Shown here: piece after piece, positions 51,552-59,749 of the stretch
Layout: each line of letters starts with the position of its first letter
Numbering within the stretch: the stretch's first letter is position 1
NCBI GenBank assembly: GCA_046047235.1
Contig: JBJOII010000009.1
Span: 16,309-80,308, forward strand
Length of the DNA stretch: 64,000 nt
DNA from: JBMTVN01 sp046047235
GTDB lineage: Bacteria > Verrucomicrobiota > Verrucomicrobiia > Limisphaerales > JAHDYP01
Direction: 5' to 3'
The notes under the pieces: model-generated
Seen by the model: only the letters and a program-made list of their open reading frames with translations
Databases searched by the model: none
What the model was told of the DNA's origin: nothing
Program-made: the position numbers and the translations under genes

Positions 51552-54500
51552 TCAGCCCCCCTCGCCTTCCTGCTGAATCAAACCCGCGCCCACGCGCGCT
51601 ACCAGATAATACACCGTGGGTATCATCAGCAACGTCAGGACAGTCGATGTCACCAGCCCGCAAATCACCGCCACCGCCATCGGCGTCCGGATCTCCGCTC
51701 CATCCCCCAAACCCAGCGCCATCGGAGCCAAGCCAAGAACTGTCGTCGCCGTCGTCATCAGGATCGGCCGCAACCGCACGCAACCGGCCTCAACAATCGC
51801 CTCCTGCAAACCCATCCCCCGTCCGCGCAAGGTATTGGTATAGTCCACCAGCACGATCGCGTTGTTCACCACGATTCCCGCCAACATGATCATCCCCAGG
51901 AATACCACCACAGACAGGTTCATCCCCCATAGCTTCAACCCCACTACCGTCCCCACAAAGGCCAACGGAATACTAAACATAATAATCAAGGGCTGAATAA
52001 AGGACTCAAACTGCGAAGCCATGATGACATACACCAGAAACAGGCTCAGCGCCAATGCCAGGTACAAGCTGCCCCGACTCCGCTCCCACTCCTGGTTCTG
52101 GCCCGTAATCACAAAGTCCATGTAAACCGGCCAGTCAATGCCTGACCTCAATACACCTTCCACCTCGGCCACCGCCGCCCCCAACGATCCACCCCCAATG
52201 TTCGCCTCCACCAAGGCCACCCGCTTCCCGTCAATCCGTCGTATCTCGCTCGGCCCCTCGCCCACGTTCAACTCCGCAATCGCATTCAACGGAATTGGCG
52301 TCGTCCCTCCGGGGTTCACCGTCAATTTGCCCACGTCCAACACCTGTTCCCGGTCCACCTCCGATAACCGCACCACAATCGGCACCCGGCGATCCCTGCG
52401 ATTCAACCGCGTCGCTTCAGCCCCCTTCACCAGATCCCGCACACGATTCGCCACCTGGTTGATGTTCAACCCATGCCGGATCATCTGCTGCCGGTCGTAG
52501 CTGATCTGCACCTCGGGCGCACCCGACCTCAGGGTCGGCTCTACATCCGCCAGTTCCGGTGAACCTGACAACAACCCCACCGCCTCGTCCGAATAGCTCT
52601 TTAATTCATCCAGATCTTCGCCGTTGATCTGCACCACCACCGGTTTCTTGGAACTAAACAGAACCGGTCGCGTTACCCGCGTCTCCACGTCCGGCACCGA
52701 ATCAAATAACCTGCGGATTTCCCGAACCGTATGCTCCTCCGTCGCCCGCGGCTCCTCCGTCTGCACCAATAGCACCTTGAACTTCGCCGAATGCTCCCCC
52801 TCATCCGAACGCTTCATGTTCGTCGTGTCGAAACCATACATCACCAGTAGGGTCTCAATGTGTAATTCCTCCTTCCTGGCCAGGACCGCACGCTCCAAAC
52901 CCTCGAATACAGCCACAGTCTCGTCCAGCGGGGTCCCCACCGGCAACGCCGCCTCAAAGGTGAACTCGCTCTGATGAACCTCAGGCAAGAGCTCGCTCTC
53001 CAGCGATCGCCCCACCGAATAGGTCAAAGCAAAGCAACCCGCCGCCAAGACAAACATCCATCCCGGATGTCGCAAGGCCCAACCCAAGACCCCGCGATAC
53101 CACCCGCCTGAACTGCGACCAGAGTCCCCGCTCGTGCGCGACGGAACGAATCTCCCCATGAACCCGAACACCTTCGACAATCCCAACACTCCAACGGCAA
53201 ACAACCGTATCACCCAAACCACACTCAGTCCGGCGAGCTCCAGCAACATCAGCACAGGAAGACGCACCAACGCATAAAGAAACCCACCCGCCCGAGTGAC
53301 CCCCCGCCCGGAATTCTTCGCCTCCTGCAAGAGCCGCCAACCACCCCACACCTCCGCCAGACTCTCACCCCGCAAATCCGCCGACCGAAACCGAACTTTC
53401 CCCAACGCAACCACAAACGGAACCAAACAAACCCACAGCCACCACCCCGTCACACTCCCGGCGGTGCGCACCAGCGACATCTGCTCCCTAGCCTGCCCCG
53501 GCGGCCCGCCCCACAGGCTCGCTCTCGATACCCCATACACCACAAACACCATCACCCCCAAAAGCACCAGCATCGGCAGCAAAACCCTCAAGACCATACT
53601 CCCGGGACTCAACCGCCCCGACCACCCCGCCAATGGATGCACCATCCAGCCGCTCGCCTCCTTCAACCTGAACCCGCCCCGGCTTGCCAGCATCGGGATA
53701 AACCAAACCGCCACCACCAAAGACGCCAGCAACGAGGTCACAACGGTTAAACCCAGGTCGCTAAAAACCTGCCCCGCCATCCCCTCCACAAAAACCATCG
53801 GAAAGAAGACACACACCGAAGTCAACGTCGACGCAATGACCGCCCCTCTCACCTCGGCCGTCCCCCGAATCGCCGCATCACGCATCCCATCCCCCTCCTC
53901 CCTGCACCGATAAATCGACTCCAATACCACAATCGATGAATCCACCAACATCCCGATCCCCATCGCCAAACCGCCCAACGACATGATGTTCAAGGACACA
54001 CCCAGCATGTTCAGCGGTGCAAAGGTCACAAAAATCGAGATCGGGATGCTCACCGCCACAATCGTGGTCGTCCGGATATCCCGCAAAAACAACAACAGCA
54101 CCACTACCGCTAACAGCCCCCCCATCAGCGCCGTGCTCTTGACCTCCTGAATGCTGTTGTCGATGAATACCGACCGGTCTGCCACCACCTGCAGGATCAC
54201 CCCCTCCTCCTTGTATAAACGACCGGCTATCGTAGTCTGTGCCGAGCCCTTCACCGTCCCCACCGCAGTCTTCACCCGCTCCCCTACCTGCACCATGTTG
54301 GAGTCCGCCTCCTTGTAGATATCAATCTGCACGCTCTCCCCGCCATCCGTTCGCGTCAGCATCTCCCGGTCGCGCTGCCCGTAAACCACCTGCCCCAGGT
54401 CCTTCAGCCTGATCTCCCGGCCATCCCTCCGGAAAACCACGGTGTTCGCCACCTCCTCCAGGTTCTGATACTCGTTGATGGTCCGGATCATGTATTCCGC

Positions 54501-55205
54501 ACTTCCCTCCCGGATCCTGCCCCCGGCCGAGTTGATATTCTCTGCCTGCAATCGCCCCAAGACCTGGTCAATCGATAGATTCGCCCGGTCCAACTTGTCC
54601 GCATCCACCAACACGTGAATCTCCTCCTCCAACCCACCACGCACCCGCGCCGCCGCCACGCCGGTGATCGGCTCGACCGCCCGCTTCACCTGCAGTTCCG
54701 CTATCCGGCGCAACCGCCGGGCGTCCGCCTCCCGCTGCAGGACATCCCCTCCCGCCTTGCCCGCCAGCGACAAACTCAATTCCATCACCGGATCCAAGGA
54801 AGGATCGTAGTGCAACAACAACGGCTTCTCCGCCTCCTGCGGCAAATACACCATGTCCAGCTTCTCGAGGGTGTTCTGGATCGCCTCCACCATCGACGTC
54901 CCCCACATGAACTCCAGCACGACGTCGCTTACCCCCGCCCGGCTGATACTGCTGATCTCCGCCAACCCGCTCACCACCCCCAACTGCTCCTCAATCGGGC
55001 GGCTGATATCGTTCTCCACCTCCTCCGGCGCCGCCCCCGGATACTCCGTGCGTACGGTCAACGTCGGATAGCTCATCTCCGGCATCAACGTCACCGGCAA
55101 GCGGCCGAGGGAAAAATAGCCAAAGACCACCGCCGCCAAAAATACCATCACCACCGCAACCGGCCGGTCCGTGGTGAAGTTCTGCTTAACCTGCGGTGCC
55201 TTCAT
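51552..55205 (-). CDS. RND-family efflux permease with enlarged central region
   Basis: The product (1,217 residues from the ATG at 55205, preceded by GGGAG 5 nt upstream; a TTG four codons earlier is in frame) has the usual RND pattern: TM1 DRPVAVVMVFLAAVVFGYFSL, porter domains, GIGMLVDSSIVVLESI (TM4) and IVVNNAIVLVDYTNTLRG in the second half. It is about 170 residues longer than normal. The extra part (about 510-695) lies between TM6 and TM7 and contains additional hydrophobic segments (about 540-558, 588-602, 648-676) and hydrophilic linkers. The reading frame is unbroken across this region. It belongs to a three-gene RND operon. Confidence 0.93.
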   Translation of the reverse strand: MKAPQVKQNFTTDRPVAVVMVFLAAVVFGYFSLGRLPVTLMPEMSYPTLTVRTEYPGAAPEEVENDISRPIEEQLGVVSGLAEISSISRAGVSDVVLEFMWGTSMVEAIQNTLEKLDMVYLPQEAEKPLLLHYDPSLDPVMELSLSLAGKAGGDVLQREADARRLRRIAELQVKRAVEPITGVAAARVRGGLEEEIHVLVDADKLDRANLSIDQVLGRLQAENINSAGGRIREGSAEYMIRTINEYQNLEEVANTVVFRRDGREIRLKDLGQVVYGQRDREMLTRTDGGESVQIDIYKEADSNMVQVGERVKTAVGTVKGSAQTTIAGRLYKEEGVILQVVADRSVFIDNSIQEVKSTALMGGLLAVVVLLLFLRDIRTTTIVAVSIPISIFVTFAPLNMLGVSLNIMSLGGLAMGIGMLVDSSIVVLESIYRCREEGDGMRDAAIRGTAEVRGAVIASTLTSVCVFFPMVFVEGMAGQVFSDLGLTVVTSLLASLVVAVWFIPMLASRGGFRLKEASGWMVHPLAGWSGRLSPGSMVLRVLLPMLVLLGVMVFVVYGVSRASLWGGPPGQAREQMSLVRTAGSVTGWWLWVCLVPFVVALGKVRFRSADLRGESLAEVWGGWRLLQEAKNSGRGVTRAGGFLYALVRLPVLMLLELAGLSVVWVIRLFAVGVLGLSKVFGFMGRFVPSRTSGDSGRSSGGWYRGVLGWALRHPGWMFVLAAGCFALTYSVGRSLESELLPEVHQSEFTFEAALPVGTPLDETVAVFEGLERAVLARKEELHIETLLVMYGFDTTNMKRSDEGEHSAKFKVLLVQTEEPRATEEHTVREIRRLFDSVPDVETRVTRPVLFSSKKPVVVQINGEDLDELKSYSDEAVGLLSGSPELADVEPTLRSGAPEVQISYDRQQMIRHGLNINQVANRVRDLVKGAEATRLNRRDRRVPIVVRLSEVDREQVLDVGKLTVNPGGTTPIPLNAIAELNVGEGPSEIRRIDGKRVALVEANIGGGSLGAAVAEVEGVLRSGIDWPVYMDFVITGQNQEWERSRGSLYLALALSLFLVYVIMASQFESFIQPLIIMFSIPLAFVGTVVGLKLWGMNLSVVVFLGMIMLAGIVVNNAIVLVDYTNTLRGRGMGLQEAIVEAGCVRLRPILMTTATTVLGLAPMALGLGDGAEIRTPMAVAVICGLVTSTVLTLLMIPTVYYLVARVGAGLIQQEGEGG

Positions 55206-55230
55206 GCAAACTCCCAAGTATCCCGGCTCC

Positions 55231-56367
55231 TCAATTCAAGCTCCCCACTGCTTTCTCCACCTTGTTGGTATCCCCGCTTGATGCCGCCAACACCTCCAAT
55301 TCCTCCTCACCCACCTCCCGGATCGGGGACTCATCCTTCAAACCGGATTGACCCGCCACCACAATCCGGTCCCCCGCCTCAAAACCTCCCCTCGGCTCGA
55401 TGTGCAGCTTGTCAACGTTCTCCGCCACCACCAGCTGCCTCCTCGCAATCTCCACACCGTTCGTGTCCGTGAAGAGCTTGTAGGCAAAGGTCTGGTCGTT
55501 GTCATAGACAATCGAACGCTTCGGGATCAGCAAAGCATCCTCCTTCGAATCCAACACCAGCTCCACATCCACCCACATCCCCGGCCGCAAACGACCCAAA
55601 TCCCGCACACCCACCGTCACTTTCACGGTGCCCGCCTGCGCCTCCACCACGGGTGAAATCCGCTTCACGTAACCGGCAAAAGACTCCTCTCCCAAGGTCG
55701 CCGAAAACAACCGCGCCTCCATCTCCTCCTTCAACTTCGGCAAATACTGCTCCGGCACATGAATCACCGCCACAATGGAATCCAAATCCACAATCTCAAA
55801 GATCGGCGTCCCCGTCGTGACGGTGTCCCCCACCTTGACGCTCCTCCGCGTGATGGTCCCCGCCACCGGTGCCCGCACATCCGTGTATTCCAGCTGCCTC
55901 TTGGCATTCTCCGCCTGCGACTTCGCCTGGTTGAAGGTATGCCGAATGTTCCGATACTCCGCATCACTCACCAGGCTCTCCCGATACAGCTTCTCAGTCG
56001 CATCAAAATCAATCTGCGCCTTCTCCAGCTGGCTCAGCGCCTGATCGTAATCCGTCTGCTGCCGGTCACTCTCCAAGCGCAGCAGAACCTCTCCCTTCTC
56101 CACCCGGTCCCCCTCCTCCACCAACAACTCAACCGCGGGATTCTGCGTCCTCGCCAAAACGGAAACCTGCACCTCAGCCTCCAAGGGCGAAGATCGCTCC
56201 AAAACCGCCTCAATCCGTCCGCGCTCCACCACGCCCACCTCCACCAGCACGGCCTTGCTCGCCACAGGCTTAGCCTCAGCATCAAGCTTGGCCACCGGTT
56301 CCTTCTCTAAACCGCAGCCAGCCAAAACCACCACCAGCCCTGCAATTGCCAAACGCGTCCAGTCCAT
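55231..56367 (-). CDS. RND periplasmic adaptor (HlyD/AcrA-like) lipoprotein
   Basis: The product (378 residues from the ATG at 56367) has a lipoprotein signal ending LVVVLAGCG and the adaptor architecture: lipoyl-like half (VLARTQNPAVELLVEEGDRVEKGEVLLRLE), coiled hairpin (about 90-150, ALSQLEKAQIDFDATEKLYRESLVSDAEYRNIRHTFNQAKSQAENAKRQLEYT), second lipoyl half (VRAPVAGTITRRSVKVGDTVTTGTPIFEIVD), beta-barrel and MP domains. It links the permeases to an outer-membrane channel; no TolC-type gene is in the window. An in-frame start 21 codons upstream adds non-signal sequence. It is the first gene of the operon, 25 bp from the first permease. Confidence 0.95.
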   Translation of the reverse strand: MDWTRLAIAGLVVVLAGCGLEKEPVAKLDAEAKPVASKAVLVEVGVVERGRIEAVLERSSPLEAEVQVSVLARTQNPAVELLVEEGDRVEKGEVLLRLESDRQQTDYDQALSQLEKAQIDFDATEKLYRESLVSDAEYRNIRHTFNQAKSQAENAKRQLEYTDVRAPVAGTITRRSVKVGDTVTTGTPIFEIVDLDSIVAVIHVPEQYLPKLKEEMEARLFSATLGEESFAGYVKRISPVVEAQAGTVKVTVGVRDLGRLRPGMWVDVELVLDSKEDALLIPKRSIVYDNDQTFAYKLFTDTNGVEIARRQLVVAENVDKLHIEPRGGFEAGDRIVVAGQSGLKDESPIREVGEEELEVLAASSGDTNKVEKAVGSLN

Positions 56368-56518
56368 ATCACTCAATCTGTGCCAGTTCCGTTCATCAGC
56401 CCGACCCCGCATCCTCCCCCAGATCCCCATTCAAGACCAACCCCAATCTCCCCTCAAGACACCCCCGAACGGCTTTTCGTTTCATACCGGCCCCAGATTC
56501 TGGAATCATCCACTCCCC

Positions 56519-58111
56519 ATGAACCCGCTGCTCGCCACCGCACTCATCCTCGCCAGCCTCCTCGCCTCCCCAAGGCTTTCCGCCGCACCCCAAAACCCAC
56601 GTCCCAATATCCTCCTCATCCTTGCCGACGACATGGGCTTCTCCGATATCGGCTGCTACGGCGGGGAAATCCCCACACCCAACATCGATTCTCTCGCCGC
56701 CGGCGGCCTCCGCTTCACTCAGTTCTACAACACCGCACGCTGCTCCACCACCCGGGCCGCCCTGCTCACCGGCCTCCTCCAACACCAAACCGGAGTAGGT
56801 ATCCTCGCCGAAGACCCCGGCCAAACCGCCCCCACCAACGCCGCACCCGGTTATACCCGCTTTCTCAACCGTAACTGCGTCACGCTCGCCGAAATCCTCC
56901 AACCCGCCGGCTATCACACCTACATGGCCGGCAAATGGCACCTCGGCTACCACGGCCAGGAAAAATGGCCCCGCCAACGCGGCTTCGACCGCTTCTATGG
57001 CATCATCTCCGGCGCCTGCAGTTACCTCCGCCCCCACGATAACCGCGGCCTCACTCTCGATAACACCCCGCTCAATCCTCCCACAGACCCCAACTACTAC
57101 ACGACCGACGCCTTCGCCGGGCACCTCATTCAATTTCTCCAGGACCAGCCCCAAGACCAACCCTTCTTCGCTTACCTCGCCTTCAACGCACCCCACTGGC
57201 CCCTCCACGCCAGAGAAGAAGACATCAACAAGTTCAAGGGCCAATACCTCAAGGGCTGGGACAAGCTCCGCGAGGAACGCTGGAAACGCCAGGTCAGCAT
57301 GGGCATCGTCGAGGAATCCTGGGGACTGTCTCCCCGCGACGACGGCGCCCGCCCCTGGTCCCAACTCACCCCGGAACAAAAGGAACAGCTCGACTACCGC
57401 ATGGCCGTCTACGCCGCGCAGGTCCACCGCATGGACCACGCCATCGGCCAGGTCCTCAACCACCTCCGCTCACAGGACCTCCTGGACAACACGATCACGA
57501 TCTTCCTCTCCGACAACGGCGCCTGCGCTGAACCCTACAACGACCTCGGCGGAGGTAAATTCGAAGACATCAACAACCCTGATATCTGGGGCGCAGTCTC
57601 CTACGGAACCGCCTGGGCCAATGCCTCCAATACGCCCTTCCGCCGATACAAGGCCCGACTCTACGAAGGCGGCATCTCGACCCCGCTGATCATCCATTGG
57701 CCAGCCGGACTCAAAACCCAACCCGGATCCATCACCCCAACACGCGGCAACCTGACGGATATCGTCCCCACCCTCCTTGAACTCACCGGGACTCCCTACC
57801 CCGCCACCTACAAGCAGCACTCCATCACCCCCCTCTACGGACGCAGCCTTGCCCCAACACTCCAAGCCCAAAACCAGCCCCAACCCGAATGGATGTTCTG
57901 GGAACATTACAACGACCGGGTGGCCCGAAAAAGCGACTGGAAGCTGATCGGCAAAACCGGCTCCGACCAATGGGAACTCTACAACCTCGCCTCCGATCGC
58001 ACCGAACAACACAACCTCGTGGACGAGCACCCCGAACTCGTCACCGAAATGGCCCAGGCCTGGCAGCACTGGGCCGAAACCCATGCCGTGCTGCCACGTA
58101 TCGCACGCTAA
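56519..58111 (+). CDS. Type I sulfatase, secreted
   Basis: The product (530 residues from the ATG at 56519, chosen for its signal peptide; the frame is open 88 codons upstream across the adaptor gene start) has ILLILADDMGFSDIGCYGGE with metal-binding Asp residues, the modification segment ARCSTTRAALLTG with Cys75 and Arg79, the YMAGKWHLGYH segment, and ITIFLSDNGACAEPYND. The core motif is C-S-T-T-R; a Pro or Ala is usual at the third place. I recall this TTR form in PVC sulfatases, so it may still be matured to formylglycine. It would remove sulfate from polysaccharides. It diverges from the RND operon. Confidence 0.92.
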   Translation: MNPLLATALILASLLASPRLSAAPQNPRPNILLILADDMGFSDIGCYGGEIPTPNIDSLAAGGLRFTQFYNTARCSTTRAALLTGLLQHQTGVGILAEDPGQTAPTNAAPGYTRFLNRNCVTLAEILQPAGYHTYMAGKWHLGYHGQEKWPRQRGFDRFYGIISGACSYLRPHDNRGLTLDNTPLNPPTDPNYYTTDAFAGHLIQFLQDQPQDQPFFAYLAFNAPHWPLHAREEDINKFKGQYLKGWDKLREERWKRQVSMGIVEESWGLSPRDDGARPWSQLTPEQKEQLDYRMAVYAAQVHRMDHAIGQVLNHLRSQDLLDNTITIFLSDNGACAEPYNDLGGGKFEDINNPDIWGAVSYGTAWANASNTPFRRYKARLYEGGISTPLIIHWPAGLKTQPGSITPTRGNLTDIVPTLLELTGTPYPATYKQHSITPLYGRSLAPTLQAQNQPQPEWMFWEHYNDRVARKSDWKLIGKTGSDQWELYNLASDRTEQHNLVDEHPELVTEMAQAWQHWAETHAVLPRIAR

Positions 58112-58158
58112 AAGTGCAATTCAAACGGGACATTACCAGCGACACCCGCCTTTCAGCG

Positions 58159-58400
58159 CTCTGCGCTCCTGCCCCATCGAAATCGAAATCGCTATCGGGA
58201 TCGGTATCAACGCGCCTCCGGCGCGTGTAGCCAGGAGCCCGTAGAGAGAAACCAGTGGCCCCGCCCTCAGCCCTCCGCCCTCTGCGCTCCTGCCCCATCG
58301 AAATCGAAATCGCTATCGGGATCGGTATCGACGCGCCTCCAGCGCGCGTAGCCGCGAGCCCGTAGAGAGAAACCAGTGGCCCCGCCCTCAGCCCTCCGCC
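58159..58400. repeat. 121-bp direct tandem duplication
   Basis: Copies at 58159-58279 and 58280-58400 differ at only a few positions, read directly from the sequence. Each contains a hexamer-like ATCGAA-ATCGCT-ATCGGG run, a short palindrome near GCGCC-TCC-GGCGC and ends in heptamer units that merge into the array below. The region lies between convergent genes; no protein is supported in 58112-58519. Confidence 0.9.
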
Positions 58401-58519
58401 CTCCGCGCTTCCCGCTTCCCGCTCTGCGCTCTGCGCTCTGCGCTCTGCGCTTGCCGCTTGGCCCTCAGCCCTCAGCGCTCTGCCCTCAGCCCTCAGCCCT
58501 CAGCGCTCTGCGCTTCCCG
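58387..58519. repeat. 7-bp tandem repeat array, 19 in-phase heptamers
   Basis: Nineteen consecutive heptamers (consensus CTCWGCS: CTCAGCC, CTCTGCG, CTTCCCG and variants) fill 58387-58519 exactly, ending at the stop codon of the toroid gene. The overlap with the last part of the 121-bp duplication suggests a common origin. Confidence 0.9.
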
Positions 58520-59743
58520 CTAAATCCCCGGGTACAAAAACTCCAGTGTCATCACCGCATACGCCGTCACCAAGGCGGGATCATTCTCCCACCAACGCCC
58601 GGTTCCGTTCACCCACGACCCGTCACTCTTCTGCAAGTTAATCAAACGCATTGCTAATTCCCGGCGCCAGTCGACACCGCCTCCATCCTTCAACTCCAAC
58701 CGGTCCTCCCCCAGCGTTGCCAACGCCTTGGCCATCAGGTGCAGGTAATAGTAATACCCCTGCTGCCCCATCCCGGGATTCTCCTCCAATGTATAATTGG
58801 CCCCAAGCCACTCCATGACCGCAGCCACCCTCGCATCTTCCGGGGTTAGATCCGCGTACGCATAGCTCAACAAACCCGCATAACTGATCGAACCATAACT
58901 CCGTAACGACACCTTCCCCGTCACGGAGTTCGTCACGCCGTCGGCCTTGCTCTCCCCCGGCATATAAATGAACCCGCCTTGATCACTTGCCAGCTCGGAA
59001 ACCCACGGCTCTTTGTTGGTTCCCGGAAGATTCTGGCAGCTCTGCAAAAAGTGAATCGCCGCCTCCCAATCCAGGTCCGGATACGCCCCCCTCTCTGCCC
59101 CAACCGGACGCGTGTAGTAGATGGCCTCCAACGCCACCAGCGTATTGTTCATGTCGGAATGGTCATACTTGTCGTTGTAGCCCACGCCCCCATCAAACGG
59201 CGAATCCATCACCCCTTTCTCGCCAAGGTCAATCTGGCAGCGGAGCAGATACGCCCGTGCACGCTCAATCAACGACCGGTAACGCCCGTCGCCCGATGCC
59301 GCCAGCGCCATCACCGAAATAGCCGTGTTGTAGTTCGCCAGCGATGTCGTGAAGATCCGGCCATCCTCTTGCGCGCAGCTCTCCAGATACACATACGCCT
59401 TGCGCAATTCCGGCGGCATGTTCGTCCGATACCGCCCCGACGGATGCCCCATGAAGGAAGACAACACCAGCGCGGTCACCGCCGGATGTTCCTCCGTGGA
59501 CCACCAACCCGCCGCGTCCTGTGTCTTGCGCAAATGCGCCAGCCCGCGATCCATCGCATGCTCCACTTCATAGGCAAAGGAAACATCCCGCCGCTTGGCA
59601 ACCGCCAGTCTCTGCCCCGGCACAGGAAGATCCGACCCCTCCGCCGCCTCCAGCCCGCCCCCACCCGCCGGCAGCAGCACCACCACACAGCCTAAAACCG
59701 CAAACCATCGAACAACGCTCTGATGACACATAGTTTGATCCAA
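58520..59743 (-). CDS. Secreted alpha/alpha-toroid protein (prenyltransferase/squalene-oxidase-type repeats)
   Basis: The 407-residue product has a signal peptide (about 12-33) and then repeated helical units typical of the prenyltransferase/squalene cyclase superfamily fold: MDRGLAHLRKTQDAAGWW, LANYNTAISVMALAASGD, NNTLVALEAIYY, AIHFLQSCQNL, YAGLLSYAYADL and MRLINLQKSDGSWVNGTGRWWENDPALVTAYAVMTLEFL at the end. The DxDD motif of class II cyclases is not visible, so a cyclase reaction is not supported. Relatives in PVC bacteria are uncharacterised. It starts 6 bp after the upstream gene ends, so it is in one operon with it. Confidence 0.82.
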   Translation of the reverse strand: MDQTMCHQSVVRWFAVLGCVVVLLPAGGGGLEAAEGSDLPVPGQRLAVAKRRDVSFAYEVEHAMDRGLAHLRKTQDAAGWWSTEEHPAVTALVLSSFMGHPSGRYRTNMPPELRKAYVYLESCAQEDGRIFTTSLANYNTAISVMALAASGDGRYRSLIERARAYLLRCQIDLGEKGVMDSPFDGGVGYNDKYDHSDMNNTLVALEAIYYTRPVGAERGAYPDLDWEAAIHFLQSCQNLPGTNKEPWVSELASDQGGFIYMPGESKADGVTNSVTGKVSLRSYGSISYAGLLSYAYADLTPEDARVAAVMEWLGANYTLEENPGMGQQGYYYYLHLMAKALATLGEDRLELKDGGGVDWRRELAMRLINLQKSDGSWVNGTGRWWENDPALVTAYAVMTLEFLYPGI

Positions 59744-59749
59744 TCCACG

